Assembly (NCBI GenBank): GCA_902561095.1
Contig: CACEOF010000002.1
Coordinates: 1 to 64,000 of the forward strand
DNA: 64,000 nucleotides
Direction: 5' to 3'
DNA from: an uncultured Pelagibacteraceae bacterium
GTDB taxonomy: Bacteria > Pseudomonadota > Alphaproteobacteria > Pelagibacterales > Pelagibacteraceae
Below, piece by piece: positions 25,814-36,342 of this stretch (positions are counted from its first letter, which is position 1; each line of letters starts with the position of its first letter). The notes under the pieces are model-generated. The model did no database searches. It was not told the DNA's origin and saw only the letters and a list, made by a program, of their open reading frames with translations. The position numbers were made by a program, and so were the translations under genes.

Positions 25814-26968
25814 ATGGCAACTAATTTAAAAGTTTTACAAGTTATACCCAAATTAGGATATGGGGGAGCTGAAACAGGCTGCTTTGATATAGCTCATTAT
25901 TTGCCTGAAAATAATTGTGAGTCGTTTATTGTAACTAGTGGTGGTGAATTACTTAAGTTTGTTGATAAAAAAAAGGTAAAAATTTTTAAGCTTCCTGTGC
26001 AGAGCAAAAATCCTTTATTAATTTTTATTAACTCAATTATTTTAATTGGAATTATTATATTAAATAATATTTCGATAGTTCATGCTCGAAGTCGAGCACC
26101 TGCATGGTCCTGTTTGATAGCATCAAAAGTTACTGGAAGAAAATTTGTGACAACTTTTCATGGTACTTACAACTTTAAAACTAATTTAAAAAAATTTTAT
26201 AATTCAGTAATGGTAAGATCTGACTTAATTATTGCAGGATCAAATTTTATATTTTCTCATATTAAGAAAAATTATTCTATGTACTTAAATTATAAAAAAA
26301 AATTCTTAGTGATTTTTAGAGGTATTAATGTTGATTATTTTGATTCATCCACAACTCTTGAAAATGATGAAAAAAAATTATTAAAACAATGGGATATTGA
26401 GAAAGATAAAAAAATTATACTTTTGCCAGGCAGGCTAACTTCTTGGAAGGGCCAAGAAGTATTTATTGAAGCAATCAATTTAATAAATATAGAACTTGGA
26501 TATGAAGCTTTTTATACTGTCATTCTTGGTAGTGACCAAGGTCGTGAACTCTATAAAAAAAAATTAATTAGACTTTCAGAACAATACAGGATGTCGAAAC
26601 AAATACGATTTATAGATCATTGTAAAAATATGGCTTTAGCTTACAAAGTTTCAGATATAATAGTTTCAGCTTCAAATGAACCAGAAGCTTTTGGAAGAGT
26701 GTCAGTAGAAGCCCAATCAATGGGTAAACCTATAGTAGCTAGCAATATCGGTGGATCGAATGAAACAATCATTGATGAAAAGACAGGTTTTTTATTTGAG
26801 TCAAACAATGCCAAATCTTTAAGTAAACAGATTTTAAGAGTTCTTAATATGGATGAAACATCTCTAAAAATAATGGGAATTGAGGCAAGAAAAAACGTTA
26901 CTCAAAGATTTAATGTTGAAAAAATGTGTTTTTCTACTTATTCAGAGTATAAAAGACTATTAAATTAA
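25814..26968 (+). CDS. GT4-family glycosyltransferase
   Basis: 384 residues, GT-B fold. The N-terminal motif QVIPKLGYGGAETGCFDIA and the nucleotide-sugar part PGRLTSWKGQEVFIEAI near residue 205, with the E-x7-E motif EPEAFGRVSVEAQSMGKPIVAS near residues 293-314, place it in retaining family GT4. It probably adds a sugar to a surface glycan or lipid. The stop directly abuts the thrS ATG, so a surface-sugar gene leads the translation cluster; whether the promoter for thrS lies upstream of it is not clear. Confidence 0.88.
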   Translation: MATNLKVLQVIPKLGYGGAETGCFDIAHYLPENNCESFIVTSGGELLKFVDKKKVKIFKLPVQSKNPLLIFINSIILIGIIILNNISIVHARSRAPAWSCLIASKVTGRKFVTTFHGTYNFKTNLKKFYNSVMVRSDLIIAGSNFIFSHIKKNYSMYLNYKKKFLVIFRGINVDYFDSSTTLENDEKKLLKQWDIEKDKKIILLPGRLTSWKGQEVFIEAINLINIELGYEAFYTVILGSDQGRELYKKKLIRLSEQYRMSKQIRFIDHCKNMALAYKVSDIIVSASNEPEAFGRVSVEAQSMGKPIVASNIGGSNETIIDEKTGFLFESNNAKSLSKQILRVLNMDETSLKIMGIEARKNVTQRFNVEKMCFSTYSEYKRLLN

Positions 26969-28885
26969 ATGCCTACAATAACATTACCAGACGGGAATAA
27001 TCTAAATTTTACAAAAAAAGTTACTGGAGTTGAGGTAGCAGAGAAAATAAGCAAGTCATTAGCAAAACAAGCAATGGTTATAAGTGTTGATGGTGAACTT
27101 AAAGATTTAGATTATTTAATAGAAAAAGACTGTTCAGTAAAAATTTTTACTTCAAAAAATCCAGAAGGGCTGGAAACAATTAGACATGACACAGCTCACA
27201 TATTGGCAATGGCTGTTCAAGAATTATTTCCTGGAACTCAGGTTACAATTGGTCCAGTTATAGAAAATGGGTTTTATTATGACTTTGCTAGAAAAGAACC
27301 ATTTACTGAAGATGATTTAGTCAAAATTGAAAATAAGATGAAAGAAATTGTAGACAGAGATGAAATTACTAAGAGAGAAGTTTGGGACAGAAATAAAGCT
27401 ATTGATCATTTTAAAAAAAAAGGTGAAATTTATAAATCTGAATTAATTAAAGCTATCCCAGAAAAAGAAGATGTCTCAATTTATTTTCATGGTGATTGGC
27501 ATGATCTATGTAGAGGTCCTCATTTATCTTCAACAGGTAAAATTGGAAAGTATTTTAAACTTACCAAAGTTTCTGGTGCTTATTGGAGAGGAGACTCAAA
27601 AAATGAAATGCTTCAAAGAATATATGGCACTAGTTGGGCAACCCAAAAAGATTTAGATCAACATCTAAAAAGAATAGAGGAAGCAGAAAAGAGAGATCAT
27701 AGAAAATTAGGGAAAGAAATGGATTTATTTCATTTCAGAGAAGAAAGTCCTGGATCTGTTTTTTGGCACGAAAGAGGCTGGGCGTTATTCCAAAATTTAA
27801 TTAATTATATGAGAAATAGACAGGATGCAGCTGGTTACAAAGAAATAAATACACCGGAGGTATTGGATAGACAATTATGGGAGAAATCAGGACATTGGGG
27901 GAAATATGGTGATAACATGTATACATCTGTAACTCCAGATGAGAAAGTGTTTGCAATAAAACCTATGAATTGCCCAGGACACGTCCAGGTATTTAATCAA
28001 GGACTAAAAAGTTATCGAGATCTTCCTTTGCGTTATGCAGAGTTTGGAAAAGTTCACAGATATGAACCATCAGGAGCATTACATGGTTTACTTAGGGTTA
28101 GAGCTTTTACACAGGACGACGCACATATTTTCTGTTCAGAAGAACAAATTACAAGTGAGTGTTTAATTGTTACTAATTTAATTTTGGATATTTATAAAGA
28201 CCTTGGTTTTGAAAATGTAATTCTTAAATATGCGGATAGACCAGAGGTAAGAGTTGGGGATGATGCAGTCTGGGATAAAGCCGAGGCATCTTTACTCGAA
28301 GCAGTAAAAGCCTCAAAATTAGAATATAGTATCAACAAGGGAGAAGGAGCATTCTATGGTCCCAAAATTGAGTTTGTTCTAAGGGATGCAATTGGTAGAG
28401 ATTGGCAATGTGGAACTTTGCAAGTTGATTTAAATTTACCAGAGAGATTAGGTGCTTCTTATGTTGATAAAGATGGAAGTAAGAAAATTCCTGTAATGCT
28501 TCATAGAGCACTATTTGGATCGTTAGAGAGATTTATTGGAATTTTAATTGAAAACTATGCTGGTAAATTTCCATTCTGGATATCACCTTTACAAACAATA
28601 GTAATTCCTATTTCAGATGAGTTTAATAATTATGCTCTTGAGATATCTAAAAAAATTAAAAATGTAGGTATCAGCTCATCTGTTGATTTAAAAAATCAAA
28701 ATTTAAATTATAAAATAAGAGATCATTCTTTAGCTAAAATACCTCTTTTGTTAATTTGTGGTAAAAAAGAAGTTGACTCCAATTCTGTAACGATTAGAAG
28801 GTTAGATTCTGATAAACAAGAAAATATGGATATTGAAACATTCTTAAAAACTTTTTCTGCTATAAACAAAGCATCTTCAAACTAA
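26969..28885 (+). CDS. thrS: Threonyl-tRNA synthetase
   Basis: Charges tRNA-Thr. N-terminal TGS domain (residues 1-60), then the editing domain with HxxxH in DTAHILAMAV and the CRGPHL zinc-side cysteine motif near residues 180-185, then the class II core (FAIKPMNCPGHVQVF, RYAEFGKVHRYEPSGALHGLLRVR motif 2, HRALFGSLERF motif 3) and the anticodon-binding domain. 638 residues, full length. It is packed between the glycosyltransferase and infC with no spacing at either side; the thrS-infC-rpmI-rplT order is classic. Confidence 0.97.
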   Translation: MPTITLPDGNNLNFTKKVTGVEVAEKISKSLAKQAMVISVDGELKDLDYLIEKDCSVKIFTSKNPEGLETIRHDTAHILAMAVQELFPGTQVTIGPVIENGFYYDFARKEPFTEDDLVKIENKMKEIVDRDEITKREVWDRNKAIDHFKKKGEIYKSELIKAIPEKEDVSIYFHGDWHDLCRGPHLSSTGKIGKYFKLTKVSGAYWRGDSKNEMLQRIYGTSWATQKDLDQHLKRIEEAEKRDHRKLGKEMDLFHFREESPGSVFWHERGWALFQNLINYMRNRQDAAGYKEINTPEVLDRQLWEKSGHWGKYGDNMYTSVTPDEKVFAIKPMNCPGHVQVFNQGLKSYRDLPLRYAEFGKVHRYEPSGALHGLLRVRAFTQDDAHIFCSEEQITSECLIVTNLILDIYKDLGFENVILKYADRPEVRVGDDAVWDKAEASLLEAVKASKLEYSINKGEGAFYGPKIEFVLRDAIGRDWQCGTLQVDLNLPERLGASYVDKDGSKKIPVMLHRALFGSLERFIGILIENYAGKFPFWISPLQTIVIPISDEFNNYALEISKKIKNVGISSSVDLKNQNLNYKIRDHSLAKIPLLLICGKKEVDSNSVTIRRLDSDKQENMDIETFLKTFSAINKASSN

Positions 28886-29431
28886 GTGGCAGATTTTAAA
28901 CAAAATTATTTTCAAAGAAGAACTAAGGATAGAGGTCCAAGATCTAACAACAGAATTTCCTCTCCTGATGTTCAGGTAATAGCAAGCGATGGTCAAAATC
29001 TTGGTGTACTTAATACCAATGAAGCTATCTCAATGGCAAAGAACCAAGGTCTTGATTTAATTGAAATAGCACCAAATGCAAATCCACCAGTCTGTAAAAT
29101 CATGGATATGGGCAAATACAAATATGATGCCCAAAAAAAAGCGAATCTTGCAAAAAAGAAACAAAAAATAGTTTTATTAAAAGAAATAAAAATGAGACCT
29201 GTAACAGAAACTCATGATTATGATTTTAAAGTTAAAAATGCAAAAAAATTTATTGCTAAAGGCGATAAGGTAAAATTCACAATTAGATTTAAAGGTAGAG
29301 AGCTTCAGCATTCACATTTAGGAAACGAGTTAATGGGTAAAATCAAGGAAGACATGAAAGATATTGGCAAGGTAGAGTTACATCCAAAATTTGATGGCAA
29401 GCAAATGATTATGGTAATCCAACCTTTATAG
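28886..29431 (+). CDS. infC: Translation initiation factor IF-3 (GTG start)
   Basis: Binds the 30S subunit, prevents subunit joining and checks the start codon. The N-domain holds NEAISMAKNQGLDLIEIAPNA and PPVCKIMDMGKYKYD; the C-domain has KEIKMRPVTETHDYDFKVKNA and FRGRELQH-type FKGRELQHSH. 181 residues. It starts at GTG right after the thrS stop; many bacteria use the rare ATT here so IF-3 can control its own synthesis. GTG is a milder non-ATG start, and no better ATG is available upstream of the domain. Confidence 0.96.
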   Translation: MADFKQNYFQRRTKDRGPRSNNRISSPDVQVIASDGQNLGVLNTNEAISMAKNQGLDLIEIAPNANPPVCKIMDMGKYKYDAQKKANLAKKKQKIVLLKEIKMRPVTETHDYDFKVKNAKKFIAKGDKVKFTIRFKGRELQHSHLGNELMGKIKEDMKDIGKVELHPKFDGKQMIMVIQPL

Positions 29432-29444
29432 GCTTTAATAGAGG

Positions 29445-29473
29445 TTGTAAAATTATACCATTCTTTGTATAAG
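29445..29473 (+). promoter_or_regulatory. Promoter candidate before rpmI-rplT
   Basis: TTGTAA at 29445-29450 and TATAAG at 29468-29473 with exactly 17 bp spacing, inside the 53-bp infC-rpmI gap. The sequence after the -10 is TCCGCAG, more GC-rich than the surroundings. It would allow the ribosomal proteins to be made in excess over IF-3. Confidence 0.45.
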
Positions 29474-29484
29474 TCCGCAGAATT

Positions 29485-29691
29485 ATGCCCAAATTAAAAA
29501 CAAAAAGCTCAGCAAAAAAAAGATTTAAAATATCAGCCAAAGGGAAAGTTATAACAGCCCAAGCTGGAAAGAGACATGGCATGATCAAAAGAACAAATTC
29601 TCAAATTAGAAAATTAAGAGGCACAAAAACAATGTCCAAGCAAGATGGAAAAATTGTTAAATCTTACATGCCTTACAGTTTAAGAGGTTAA
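29485..29691 (+). CDS. rpmI: Ribosomal protein L35
   Basis: 68 residues, highly basic, [20 protein letters not shown] at the start and the conserved [13 protein letters not shown] region after HGMIK. Large-subunit protein; cotranscribed with rplT two bases downstream. Start ATG is the only fitting one. Confidence 0.97.
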   Translation: MPKLKTKSSAKKRFKISAKGKVITAQAGKRHGMIKRTNSQIRKLRGTKTMSKQDGKIVKSYMPYSLRG

Positions 29692-29693
29692 TA

Positions 29694-30050
29694 ATGGCAA
29701 GAGTTAAAAGAGGTGTAACAAGTAAAGCTAAGCATAAAAAGGTCTTAAAAGCTGTTAAAGGTCAGTGGGGCAGAAGAAAAAATACTATAAGAGTTGCGAA
29801 GCAGGCAATGGAAAAATCAATGCAATATGCTTATAGAGATAGAAGAAATAAAAAAAGAGATTTCAAATCTCTATGGATACAAAGAATCAATGCAGGTGTT
29901 AGAGCTGAAGGTTTAACATATTCTAAATTCATAAACGGATTGAGCAAATGTGGTATTGCTATAGATAGAAAAATTCTTGCTGAAATTGCATATGATAGCC
30001 CCGAAGCATTCAAAACAATTGTACAAAAAGCCCAATCAGCACTGAATTAA
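29694..30050 (+). CDS. rplT: Ribosomal protein L20
   Basis: 118 residues, starting [19 protein letters not shown], with the long basic N-terminal arm ([35 protein letters not shown]) that penetrates 23S rRNA and a globular C-domain ([24 protein letters not shown]). Early assembly protein; in E. coli L20 also represses its own operon by binding the mRNA. I could not see the E. coli-type pseudoknot in the short upstream gap. Confidence 0.97.
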   Translation: MARVKRGVTSKAKHKKVLKAVKGQWGRRKNTIRVAKQAMEKSMQYAYRDRRNKKRDFKSLWIQRINAGVRAEGLTYSKFINGLSKCGIAIDRKILAEIAYDSPEAFKTIVQKAQSALN

Positions 30051-30093
30051 TTTTCATTGTTGTTTTTCTAAGGTTAACAAATATTCTACTGTT

Positions 30094-31161
30094 ATGTCTG
30101 ATATTAAAAAAATTAAAGATGAATTCTTAAATAAACTAAGTACAGATTTAAAAATTGAAAGTGTAAATCAAATTAAGTCAGAGCTATTTGGTAAGAATGG
30201 CAAAATTTCTAATTCTTTTAAAAATCTAGGATCTTTACCCGCAGAAGAACGTAAAAAGTTTGCATCAGATTTAAATTTTATAAAAGATGAACTTCAAGAA
30301 AAAATTAACAAAAAAATTCAAGAAATAGAAATTAAAGAAATAAATTCTAAGCTAGAGAATGAAAAAGTAGATATAACTCTACCTGAAAGAAATATTGTTC
30401 AAGGTAAGATACACCCTGTTTCTCAAGTTATAGATGAAATATCCTCTATATTTTCTGAAATTGGTTTTAGCGTTGAAGAAGGACCAGATGTAGAGAATGA
30501 ACATTACAACTTTACTGCATTAAACACACCAGATAACCATCCAGCGAGAGACATGCATGACACTTTTTATTTAGATGATAAAAAACAATTACTTTTAAGA
30601 ACTCATACATCTCCAGTACAAGTACGTACAATGTTAAAAGGTAAACCTCCATTTAAAATTATTGCTCCTGGTAGAACCTATAGATCTGATAGTGATCAAA
30701 CCCATGCTCCAATGTTTCATCAAGTTGAGGGACTTCATATTGATAAAAATATAAATATGGGACATTTAAAAGGTTGCCTAAATTATTTTATAAAATCTTT
30801 TTTTGAAGTTGATAAAATTAAAATGAGATTAAGACCAAGTCACTTCCCATTTACAGAACCATCAGCAGAAGTTGATATTGGTTATGAATTGAAAGATGGC
30901 AAAATAGTTATTGGTGAAGGGGATAAATGGTTAGAGATTTTAGGTTGTGGGATGGTACATCCAAATGTACTTAAAAATGTAAAAATAAACCCTGACAAGT
31001 ATCAAGGTTATGCATTTGGGATTGGCATAGATAGATTAGCTATGCTTAAATATGGAATAAATGACCTAAGAGCTTTTTTTGAGACAGACTATAGGTGGCT
31101 TAATCACTTTGGGTTTGATCCACTAGACGTACCATCAAATTATAGAGGTCTTAGTCGATGA
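30094..31161 (+). CDS. pheS: Phenylalanyl-tRNA synthetase alpha subunit
   Basis: Catalytic subunit of the alpha2-beta2 enzyme. An N-terminal coiled coil of about 90 residues (tRNA contact) is followed by the class II core: [33 protein letters not shown] (motif 2 region), [13 protein letters not shown], and [17 protein letters not shown]-type motif 3 ([13 protein letters not shown]). 355 residues, normal length. It overlaps pheT by four bases (ATGA). Confidence 0.97.
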   Translation: MSDIKKIKDEFLNKLSTDLKIESVNQIKSELFGKNGKISNSFKNLGSLPAEERKKFASDLNFIKDELQEKINKKIQEIEIKEINSKLENEKVDITLPERNIVQGKIHPVSQVIDEISSIFSEIGFSVEEGPDVENEHYNFTALNTPDNHPARDMHDTFYLDDKKQLLLRTHTSPVQVRTMLKGKPPFKIIAPGRTYRSDSDQTHAPMFHQVEGLHIDKNINMGHLKGCLNYFIKSFFEVDKIKMRLRPSHFPFTEPSAEVDIGYELKDGKIVIGEGDKWLEILGCGMVHPNVLKNVKINPDKYQGYAFGIGIDRLAMLKYGINDLRAFFETDYRWLNHFGFDPLDVPSNYRGLSR

Positions 31162-33566
31162 AATTTACAATTGGCTGGCTTAAAGAACACCTAGATACTA
31201 AGTTTAAGGATTATGAAATAATTGATAAGTTAACGGATGTTGGACTTGAAGTTGAAAGCTATGAAAAGGCTAGCTCTGACTTAGACAATTTTAAAGTTGC
31301 AAAAATTATAAACACTGAACAACACCCTAATGCAGATAAGCTAAAAGTATGCGATGTTGATATAGGAGAGCAAAACACTGTAAAAGTTGTTTGTGGAGCA
31401 CCTAATGCCAAGAATGATCTCTTAACTGTTTATGCTGGTCCTGGATCAGTGATTCCAAAAAACAACATGAAACTCACTGTTAGCAAAATAAGAGGTGTGA
31501 CCTCATATGGAATGTTGTGCTCAGAATCTGAATTAAACTTATCTAATGAAAGTCATGGAATAACTGAACTTAAGTCAAATAAGTATTCTGACAAAGTAGG
31601 AAAAAATTTTTTTAAAAATAATTCTGAAAAAGTTGTTGATTTATCAATCACTCCCAATAGACCTGATTGTTTAGGTGTTAGAGGAGTTGCAAGAGATCTT
31701 GCAGCAGCGGGAGTTGGTAAATTAAAAAATAGCTCTAATATAAAAATTAAAAATAATGGGTCTCAAAAAATTCAGGTTTCTATCACAAAAGATAAAAATC
31801 AAGGTTGTACTATATTTGGTAGTTGTTTTATAAAAGATGTTACAAATAAAGAAAGTCCAAAGTGGCTAAAGGATAAAATTATATCTCTAGGTCAGAAACC
31901 TATTTCAGCGATTGTAGATATAACTAACTATGTGATGCTGGATTTAAATAGACCACTTCATGCATATGATGCAGACAAAATTGATAAGGAAATTATTGTA
32001 AGAACCTCAAACAAAGATGAGACGTTTGAAGCTCTTGATAACAAAGAGTATAAATTAGATAATGATATGTGTGTTATTTCTGATCAGTCTGGGGTGTTAG
32101 GATTGGGTGGAATAATAGGAGGTACACGCTCAGGTACGAACCTTAACACTAAAAATATTTTGTTAGAGTCTGCATATTTTTTACCAAGATCAATTAGAAA
32201 AACCTCAAAATTATTGAATATTGACACTGATGCTAAATTTAGATTTGAAAGAGGTATTGACCCACAATCGATCGAGATAGGCCTAAAGAAAGCTGCACAA
32301 TTAATAACCAAAATCTGCGGAGGAAGTGTTAGCAAGTTTGATGTTCAAAGCATCAGAAAATATAAAAAAAATAATATCAAATTTAAAATTGCTTTGTTTG
32401 AAAAAATTGCAGGATTTAAAATAAAAGATAAAGAAATCATAAAAATCTTAATAGATTTAGGATTTGAGGTTTCTAAAAAGAAATCTGAATTAGAATTAAA
32501 AATTCCTACGTGGAGACCTGATATAATTCAACCTATAGATGTTGTTGAGGAGATAGTAAGAATAAAAGGTTTCAATAACATAAAAACTTTAGAACCAGAA
32601 AAAAAAAGAATTAAAGATACACTTAATAAACAACAAAAACTTTTCCATTTTTTACAACGTTCAGTAGCATCAAAAGGATATTTTGAAACTGTAACCTGGT
32701 CATTTACAGACTCAAAATTAAACAGTTTTTTTAAAGAAAATTATAGAGAGATTAAGATAGTAAATCCAATAAGTTCAGACTTAGATGTTTTAAGAAATTC
32801 GATATTTCCTAATTTAATATTTTATCTCAAGAAAAATTTAGATAGAGGATTTAAAGATATTGCTTTTTTTGAAATAGGACCAATTTTTAAGGACAACAAA
32901 CCTGGAGAACAATTAACAATAATAGGTGGAATAAAATCAGGAAAAATATCAAGATTAAACTGGAATGAAGAAAATAGATCAATTGACGTGTTCGATGCAA
33001 AAAAAGATATAATTCAAACATTAATTGAAGCTGGATATAGCAGACAAAGTTTATTTGTAAGAGAAAAATCTCCTTCTTACTATCATCCAGGAAAATCTGG
33101 TTCTGTTTATCTCGATAAAGACGATATTGATCCAGTGGGATATTTTGGGGAAATTCATCCAAATATTATAAAAAAACTTGATGTAAAAACTGAAGCATTG
33201 GTAGGTTTTGAGATTTACTTAGACTACTTAAAAGATAAAAAACTTAAAATCAAAGAATCAAAATCTAAATTTCAAATTTCAGACTATCAAAAATCAGATA
33301 GAGACTTTGCTTTTGTGGTTGATAAAAAATTTAAAGCCCAAGATTTAATAGAAATAATATCTTCTATAGATCAAAGTTTAATTAAATCAGTTAAAATTTT
33401 TGATGTCTATGAGGGTGAAAATATTCCTAAAGATAAAAAATCTATAGCTATAAATGTGACCATTCAATCCTCAGAAAAGACACTGGATGAAAAAGATCTT
33501 GAAAAAATTAATAAATTAATAATCTCAACTGTTGAGATTAAATCAGGTGCAAAAATTAGATCATAA
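31158..33566 (+). CDS. pheT: Phenylalanyl-tRNA synthetase beta subunit
   Basis: 802 residues, full length. Domains in order: N-terminal piece, EMAP-like tRNA-binding fold ([22 protein letters not shown]), B3/B4 editing region ([30 protein letters not shown]), B5, a catalytic-like core and the C-terminal anticodon-binding FDX-ACB domain ([18 protein letters not shown]). It is translationally coupled to pheS and abuts lepA directly. tRNA-Phe lies far away at 63.7 kb. Confidence 0.97.
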   Translation: MKFTIGWLKEHLDTKFKDYEIIDKLTDVGLEVESYEKASSDLDNFKVAKIINTEQHPNADKLKVCDVDIGEQNTVKVVCGAPNAKNDLLTVYAGPGSVIPKNNMKLTVSKIRGVTSYGMLCSESELNLSNESHGITELKSNKYSDKVGKNFFKNNSEKVVDLSITPNRPDCLGVRGVARDLAAAGVGKLKNSSNIKIKNNGSQKIQVSITKDKNQGCTIFGSCFIKDVTNKESPKWLKDKIISLGQKPISAIVDITNYVMLDLNRPLHAYDADKIDKEIIVRTSNKDETFEALDNKEYKLDNDMCVISDQSGVLGLGGIIGGTRSGTNLNTKNILLESAYFLPRSIRKTSKLLNIDTDAKFRFERGIDPQSIEIGLKKAAQLITKICGGSVSKFDVQSIRKYKKNNIKFKIALFEKIAGFKIKDKEIIKILIDLGFEVSKKKSELELKIPTWRPDIIQPIDVVEEIVRIKGFNNIKTLEPEKKRIKDTLNKQQKLFHFLQRSVASKGYFETVTWSFTDSKLNSFFKENYREIKIVNPISSDLDVLRNSIFPNLIFYLKKNLDRGFKDIAFFEIGPIFKDNKPGEQLTIIGGIKSGKISRLNWNEENRSIDVFDAKKDIIQTLIEAGYSRQSLFVREKSPSYYHPGKSGSVYLDKDDIDPVGYFGEIHPNIIKKLDVKTEALVGFEIYLDYLKDKKLKIKESKSKFQISDYQKSDRDFAFVVDKKFKAQDLIEIISSIDQSLIKSVKIFDVYEGENIPKDKKSIAINVTIQSSEKTLDEKDLEKINKLIISTVEIKSGAKIRS

Positions 33567-35378
33567 ATGCCCAGTGGAATTGATAATATAAGAAATTTTG
33601 CAATTATTGCGCATATTGACCACGGAAAATCTACTATAGCTGATAGGATAATTCACAGTTGTGGGGGTTTAACCGAAAGAGAAATGAAAGCCCAAGTTCT
33701 TGACTCAATGGATATTGAGAGAGAAAGAGGAATAACAATTAAAGCTCAAACTGTAAAATTAAAATACAAAGCTAAAGATGGAAAAGAATATATTTTAAAT
33801 ATTATAGACACACCTGGTCACGTAGATTTTAGCTATGAGGTAAGTAGATCTCTGTATGCATGTGAAGGTTCAATTCTTATAGTCGATAGCACACAAGGTG
33901 TTGAAGCGCAGACGCTAGCAAATGTTTATCAAGCCCTAGATACTAATCATGAAATTGTTCCAGTATTAAATAAGGTTGATTTACCCGCGTCCGATTTAGA
34001 AAAAACAAAAAAACAAATAGAAGATGTTATTGGTATTGATACTGAAAATGCTATTCCATGTTCTGGTAAAACTGGAGAAGGTATTGAAGATATCTTAGAA
34101 CAAATAATAACCACCTTACCTGCGCCTGAAGGCGAAAGTAAATCAGACTTAAAATGTTTACTTGTAGATAGTTGGTATGACACTTATTTAGGTGTAGTAA
34201 TTTTAGTTAGAGTTATTGATGGTAAATTAACAAAAAATATGAAAATTAAAATGATGTCAACTGATCAAGAATATATTGTTGAAAAAGTTGGTGTCTTTAC
34301 TCCTAAACCTACAAATATAAATGAACTAAAAACAGGTGAAATAGGTTTCATAACTACAGGAATTAAAGTCCTATCAGAAACGAAAGTTGGTGATACTATT
34401 TGTGATGCAACAAAACCATTAAAAGATGCCCTTCCAGGTTTTAAACCTAGTAAGCCAGTAGTATTTTGTGGTCTGTTCCCTGTTGATAGTTCAGAGTATC
34501 AAAAATTAAAAGATGGACTAGCCAAACTTCAATTAAATGATGCAAGTTTTTCATTTGAACCTGAGTCATCTTCAGCTTTAGGATTAGGATTTAGGTGTGG
34601 TTTTTTGGGTTTATTACATCTTGAAATTGTAACTGAAAGACTAGAAAGAGAATTTGATGTAAACTTATTAACCACTACTCCTGGAGTTGTTTATAAAGTT
34701 CATTTAAACAATGGAGAAATAGTAGATTTACAAAATCCATCGAGCCTACCTGATCCAACATTAATCAAAATGATTGAGGAACCTTGGATTAAAGCTACCA
34801 TTATAACTCCAGATCAGTATTTAGGATCTATAATAAAAATGTGTCAGGATAAAAGAGGAATACAAACAAATTTAAGTTATTCAGGAAATAGAGCAGTTGT
34901 AAATTATGAGCTTCCTCTAAACGAGGTAGTTTTTGATTTTAATGATCGTCTTAAATCAATGACAAGTGGCTATGCTAGTTTCGATTATGAAATAATTGAA
35001 CACAGAGAGGGTGAATTAGTAAAATTAGGTATTTTAGTAAATGGTGAGCCTGTTGATGCCTTAGCAATGATGATACATAAGGATTTTGCTCAAAAAACTG
35101 GAAGAGAAGTTTGTGAAAAATTAAAAGATTTAATACCTAGACATAACTTCATGATTCCAGTGCAGGCTGCGATAGGAGGAAAGATTATTGCAAGAGAGAC
35201 CATCAAAGGATTTAAAAAAGATGTATTAACAAAAATCCATGGAGGTGGAGCCACAGATAGAAAAAGAAAGCTTTTAGAAAAGCAAAAAAAAGGAAAAGCT
35301 AGGTCAAAACAATTTGGAAAGGTTGAAATACCCCAAGAGGCATTTATTGGAGTTTTAAAAATCAATAAAGATACTTAA
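33567..35378 (+). CDS. lepA: Elongation factor 4 (LepA GTPase)
   Basis: Ribosome-binding GTPase related to EF-G, implicated in initiation and 30S biogenesis. G motifs: G1 AHIDHGKST at residues 14-22, the switch region [12 protein letters not shown]3 DTPGHVDF, G4 NKVDLP and a G5-like SGKTG. The LepA-specific C-terminal domain ends [16 protein letters not shown]. 603 residues. It begins right after the pheT stop and ends the eight-gene contiguous run that starts at the GT4 gene. Confidence 0.97.
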   Translation: MPSGIDNIRNFAIIAHIDHGKSTIADRIIHSCGGLTEREMKAQVLDSMDIERERGITIKAQTVKLKYKAKDGKEYILNIIDTPGHVDFSYEVSRSLYACEGSILIVDSTQGVEAQTLANVYQALDTNHEIVPVLNKVDLPASDLEKTKKQIEDVIGIDTENAIPCSGKTGEGIEDILEQIITTLPAPEGESKSDLKCLLVDSWYDTYLGVVILVRVIDGKLTKNMKIKMMSTDQEYIVEKVGVFTPKPTNINELKTGEIGFITTGIKVLSETKVGDTICDATKPLKDALPGFKPSKPVVFCGLFPVDSSEYQKLKDGLAKLQLNDASFSFEPESSSALGLGFRCGFLGLLHLEIVTERLEREFDVNLLTTTPGVVYKVHLNNGEIVDLQNPSSLPDPTLIKMIEEPWIKATIITPDQYLGSIIKMCQDKRGIQTNLSYSGNRAVVNYELPLNEVVFDFNDRLKSMTSGYASFDYEIIEHREGELVKLGILVNGEPVDALAMMIHKDFAQKTGREVCEKLKDLIPRHNFMIPVQAAIGGKIIARETIKGFKKDVLTKIHGGGATDRKRKLLEKQKKGKARSKQFGKVEIPQEAFIGVLKINKDT

Positions 35379-35420
35379 ATTGTATCAAAATAGGTTTTAG
35401 TTTAAATATTAAATTTTTAA

Positions 35421-36341
35421 ATGTTAAAATATAATCATAATTGCACAGTTGTAATTACCACCTTTTTCGCTGGCGATAAATTAGAAGCATGTATTAAAAA
35501 TATTCCTAATAATTTTAAGATTTTGATTATTGATAATGGTGGTGAAAAGAATAAAAAAAATTACTTTGAAAGTAGATTTCCAAATTTGACTTATTTTGTT
35601 TCTAATGAAAATTTAGGAGTTCCAAGATCCTACAGTTTAGCAAATAAAATGGTAAAAACTAAATATATGTTTAACACACAACCTGATGTTATTGTAAAAG
35701 AAAAATGTATTGAAAATCTATTAGAAAAAGCAAATTTATATAATAACTTTGCAATTCTTAGTCCAACTATTTTTCATAATAAATCTTATTTTATTGATGG
35801 AGATTATAAACAGCTGAAAATTATTAAAAATAAATATAAAGATTCATTTAAAATAAACTTTCATCCAAGTAATAAAAATCCACCTGACGGAGATATTTCT
35901 GTTGAAGCTGTAACAGGAACAGCGATGCTAATTAATAGGGAAAAACTAAATTCAATAAATGACTGGGATAAAAATATATTCAATTATTATGAGGATATGG
36001 ATTTGTGTTTGAGATTGAGACTAAAAGGTTTTGAAATTATAAAAATAAGAAATGCTGAAGTAGACCATAATCCTTTTTCTTCACACGACAACAGTATTTC
36101 AAAAGAACTTGATTTTTCAAGAAACTGGCATTATTCCTGGTCAAGATTTTACTTTCTAAAAAAACATTCAGGTAAAATGAAAGCATTTAGATTTGGAATA
36201 AATTTATTGCTAAAATCTTCATTTAAATCTTTAATTTATTTATTTTTTAATAAAGAAAAATGTATTACACATTTTGCAAAAACTTCTGGAGTATTATTTG
36301 CAATTTTTAATTTAAAATCAAATTATAGACCAAAACTTTAA
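35421..36341 (+). CDS. GT2-family glycosyltransferase (rhamnosyltransferase-like)
   Basis: 306 residues, GT-A fold. Start CTVVITTFFAGDKLEACIKNI, acceptor/donor region VSNENLGVPRSYSLANKM, a DxD-like position in NTQPDVIVK, and the WbbL-type segment AVTGTAMLINREKL followed by the catalytic YYEDMDLCLRLRLKGFEI (ED near residues 192-194). Probably inverting transfer of a deoxysugar to a surface polysaccharide. It is the first of three tightly linked genes (two bases, then one-base overlap) between lepA and tRNA-Ser. Lys/Asn/Ile-rich composition suggests even higher AT than its neighbours; I did not compute it. Confidence 0.88.
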   Translation: MLKYNHNCTVVITTFFAGDKLEACIKNIPNNFKILIIDNGGEKNKKNYFESRFPNLTYFVSNENLGVPRSYSLANKMVKTKYMFNTQPDVIVKEKCIENLLEKANLYNNFAILSPTIFHNKSYFIDGDYKQLKIIKNKYKDSFKINFHPSNKNPPDGDISVEAVTGTAMLINREKLNSINDWDKNIFNYYEDMDLCLRLRLKGFEIIKIRNAEVDHNPFSSHDNSISKELDFSRNWHYSWSRFYFLKKHSGKMKAFRFGINLLLKSSFKSLIYLFFNKEKCITHFAKTSGVLFAIFNLKSNYRPKL

Positions 36342-36342
36342 A

